From the NCBI GenBank assembly GCA_017409575.1, contig JAFQSM010000033.1, positions 1-43,001 of the forward strand: a DNA stretch of 43,001 nt, given 5' to 3'. Both the position numbers and the translations under genes were made by a program. Origin of the DNA: Clostridia bacterium. Lineage in GTDB: Bacteria; Bacillota; Clostridia; Monoglobales; Monoglobaceae. Within the stretch, counting starts at the first letter, position 1, and each line of letters starts with the position of its first letter. Below the pieces are notes generated by a model. The model was not told where the DNA came from. It made no database searches and worked only from the letters and a program-made list of their open reading frames with translations. This document shows, one piece after another, positions 42,632 through 43,001 of the stretch.

Positions 42632-42766
42632 GCAAATCGCAAGGCGATTTGCAGTGCTATTCTTTTTGAATCAGAAATTCAAAAAGAGTGATATTTGCGC
42701 TAATGGCGCAAGTGATATTGCCCTTGGGGCAGTGATATTTTCATGAAATTCGGTGAATTTCATGAA
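42632..42766. repeat. Array of five palindromes separated by 9-nt AGTGATATT spacers
   Basis: Stems: GCAAATCGC-aag-GCGATTTGC (42632-42652), a CTTTTTGAAT stem (42662-42686), TGCGC-taatg-GCGCA (42696-42710), GCCC-ttg-GGGC (42720-42730) and TTCATGAAATTC-ggt (42740-42766). Spacers are AGTGCTATT at 42653, then AGTGATATT at 42687, 42711 and 42731. Each stem differs in sequence while the spacer is kept. It starts directly after the spoVT stop codon. Confidence 0.88.
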
Positions 42767-42776
42767 AGTGAAGGAA

Positions 42777-42810
42777 AAAAATGCATCGGTGAAAAAACCG
42801 ATGCATTTTT
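42777..42810 (+). terminator. Terminator downstream of spoVT
   Basis: AAAAATGCATCGGT pairs with ACCGATGCATTTTT around GAAAAA. It follows the palindrome array. Confidence 0.88.
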
Positions 42811-42935
42811 CCAGCGTGTCAAAAAACTCCTGCGGAGGTTTTTGACACGCTGGGAGACTCTCAAAAAAGAGTGCAGATTTCGTCAAAATAACCCGAAGTC
42901 GTATATTGATACGTCGAGAGGTTATTTTGGCGAAA
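42811..42935. repeat. Three further consecutive stem-loops
   Basis: CCAGCGTGTC with an A-tract forms a 20-bp stem with one mismatch (42811-42853). ACTCT/AGAGT forms a small one (42857-42872). TTTCGTCAAAATAACC pairs with GGTTATTTTGGCGAAA with an inner CGTAT/ATACG stem (42878-42935). No gene is visible in 42632-43001; the region is made almost entirely of stems. Confidence 0.82.
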
Positions 42936-42953
42936 AGCAGAAAATTTCAATCT

Positions 42954-42980
42954 AAATCCGCATCATCATGCGGATTTTTC
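42954..42980 (+). terminator. Intrinsic terminator near the window end
   Basis: AAATCCGCAT pairs with ATGCGGATTT around CATC, followed by TTCC. Confidence 0.8.
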
Positions 42981-43001
42981 CTTATAATAAGAAAGCAAGG
43001 A

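Noticed and set aside
42632..42766. CRISPR-like repeat-spacer array
   Set aside because: The repeated part is only 9 nt and the variable parts are palindromes of 11-27 nt, not unique spacers of even length; no cas genes are present.

Overview
The window comes from a low-to-moderate GC, endospore-forming Clostridia-type Firmicute. Evidence: a full-length spoVT, strong GGAGG-type ribosome sites, sigma-A promoters with 17-bp spacers, a BlaI/M56 pair and an LPXTG wall-anchor remnant. No rRNA, tRNA or CRISPR array was seen.

Layout. 1-2.2 kb: a MATE transporter and TA-flanked miniature inverted-repeat elements, with a further copy at 7.5 kb. 2.2-2.95 kb: a small ribbon-helix-helix-like regulator flanked by copies of a GATATCAT operator. 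2.95-4.3 kb: a PepD-type dipeptidase. 4.6-8.0 kb: a BlaI-type repressor, an M56 (BlaR1-like) membrane peptidase and a small membrane protein split by a miniature element. 8.0-26.7 kb: one 18-kb minus-strand surface-polysaccharide operon of 17 genes, driven from a promoter at about 26.83 kb. It holds PglD/PglC-type genes, glycosyltransferases, a WbsX-type protein, a Wzy-like polymerase with an internal tandem repeat, rmlABDC for dTDP-L-rhamnose, an MBOAT/AlgX-like acylation pair, a flippase, an ATP-grasp ligase, an epimerase and a DegT aminotransferase. Lipid-linked repeat units would be started by the PglC-type transferase, extended, acylated, flipped by Wzx and polymerised by Wzy.

27.0-29.05 kb: ktrBA potassium uptake. 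29.05-32.8 kb is a graveyard: an LPXTG protein tail, an intact GT51-like membrane protein, a headless AraC gene facing a headless, internally deleted and frameshifted GH31 gene, and the tail of another regulator. 32.9-42.1 kb is AT-rich and island-like: an ECF-type sigma factor with its membrane partner, a metallophosphoesterase, an AraC regulator divergent from a DMT permease and Gfo/Idh oxidoreductase, and a GH116 glycosidase. These suggest regulated uptake and breakdown of a glycoside. 42.09 kb: spoVT, followed by about ten consecutive stem-loops up to the window end.

The most unusual feature is a dispersed element, present three times in the island (about 34.58, 35.68 and 39.07 kb). It resembles the 5' leader and first codons of spoVT, and is followed each time by a related 100-150-bp tail ending in a hairpin. 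With spoVT itself these form four direct repeats that bracket the accessory gene blocks. In three of the four copies the ribosome-binding purines lie inside a long hairpin. A second unusual feature is the array after spoVT, where five different palindromes are separated by 9-nt spacers, AGTGATATT in three of four cases.
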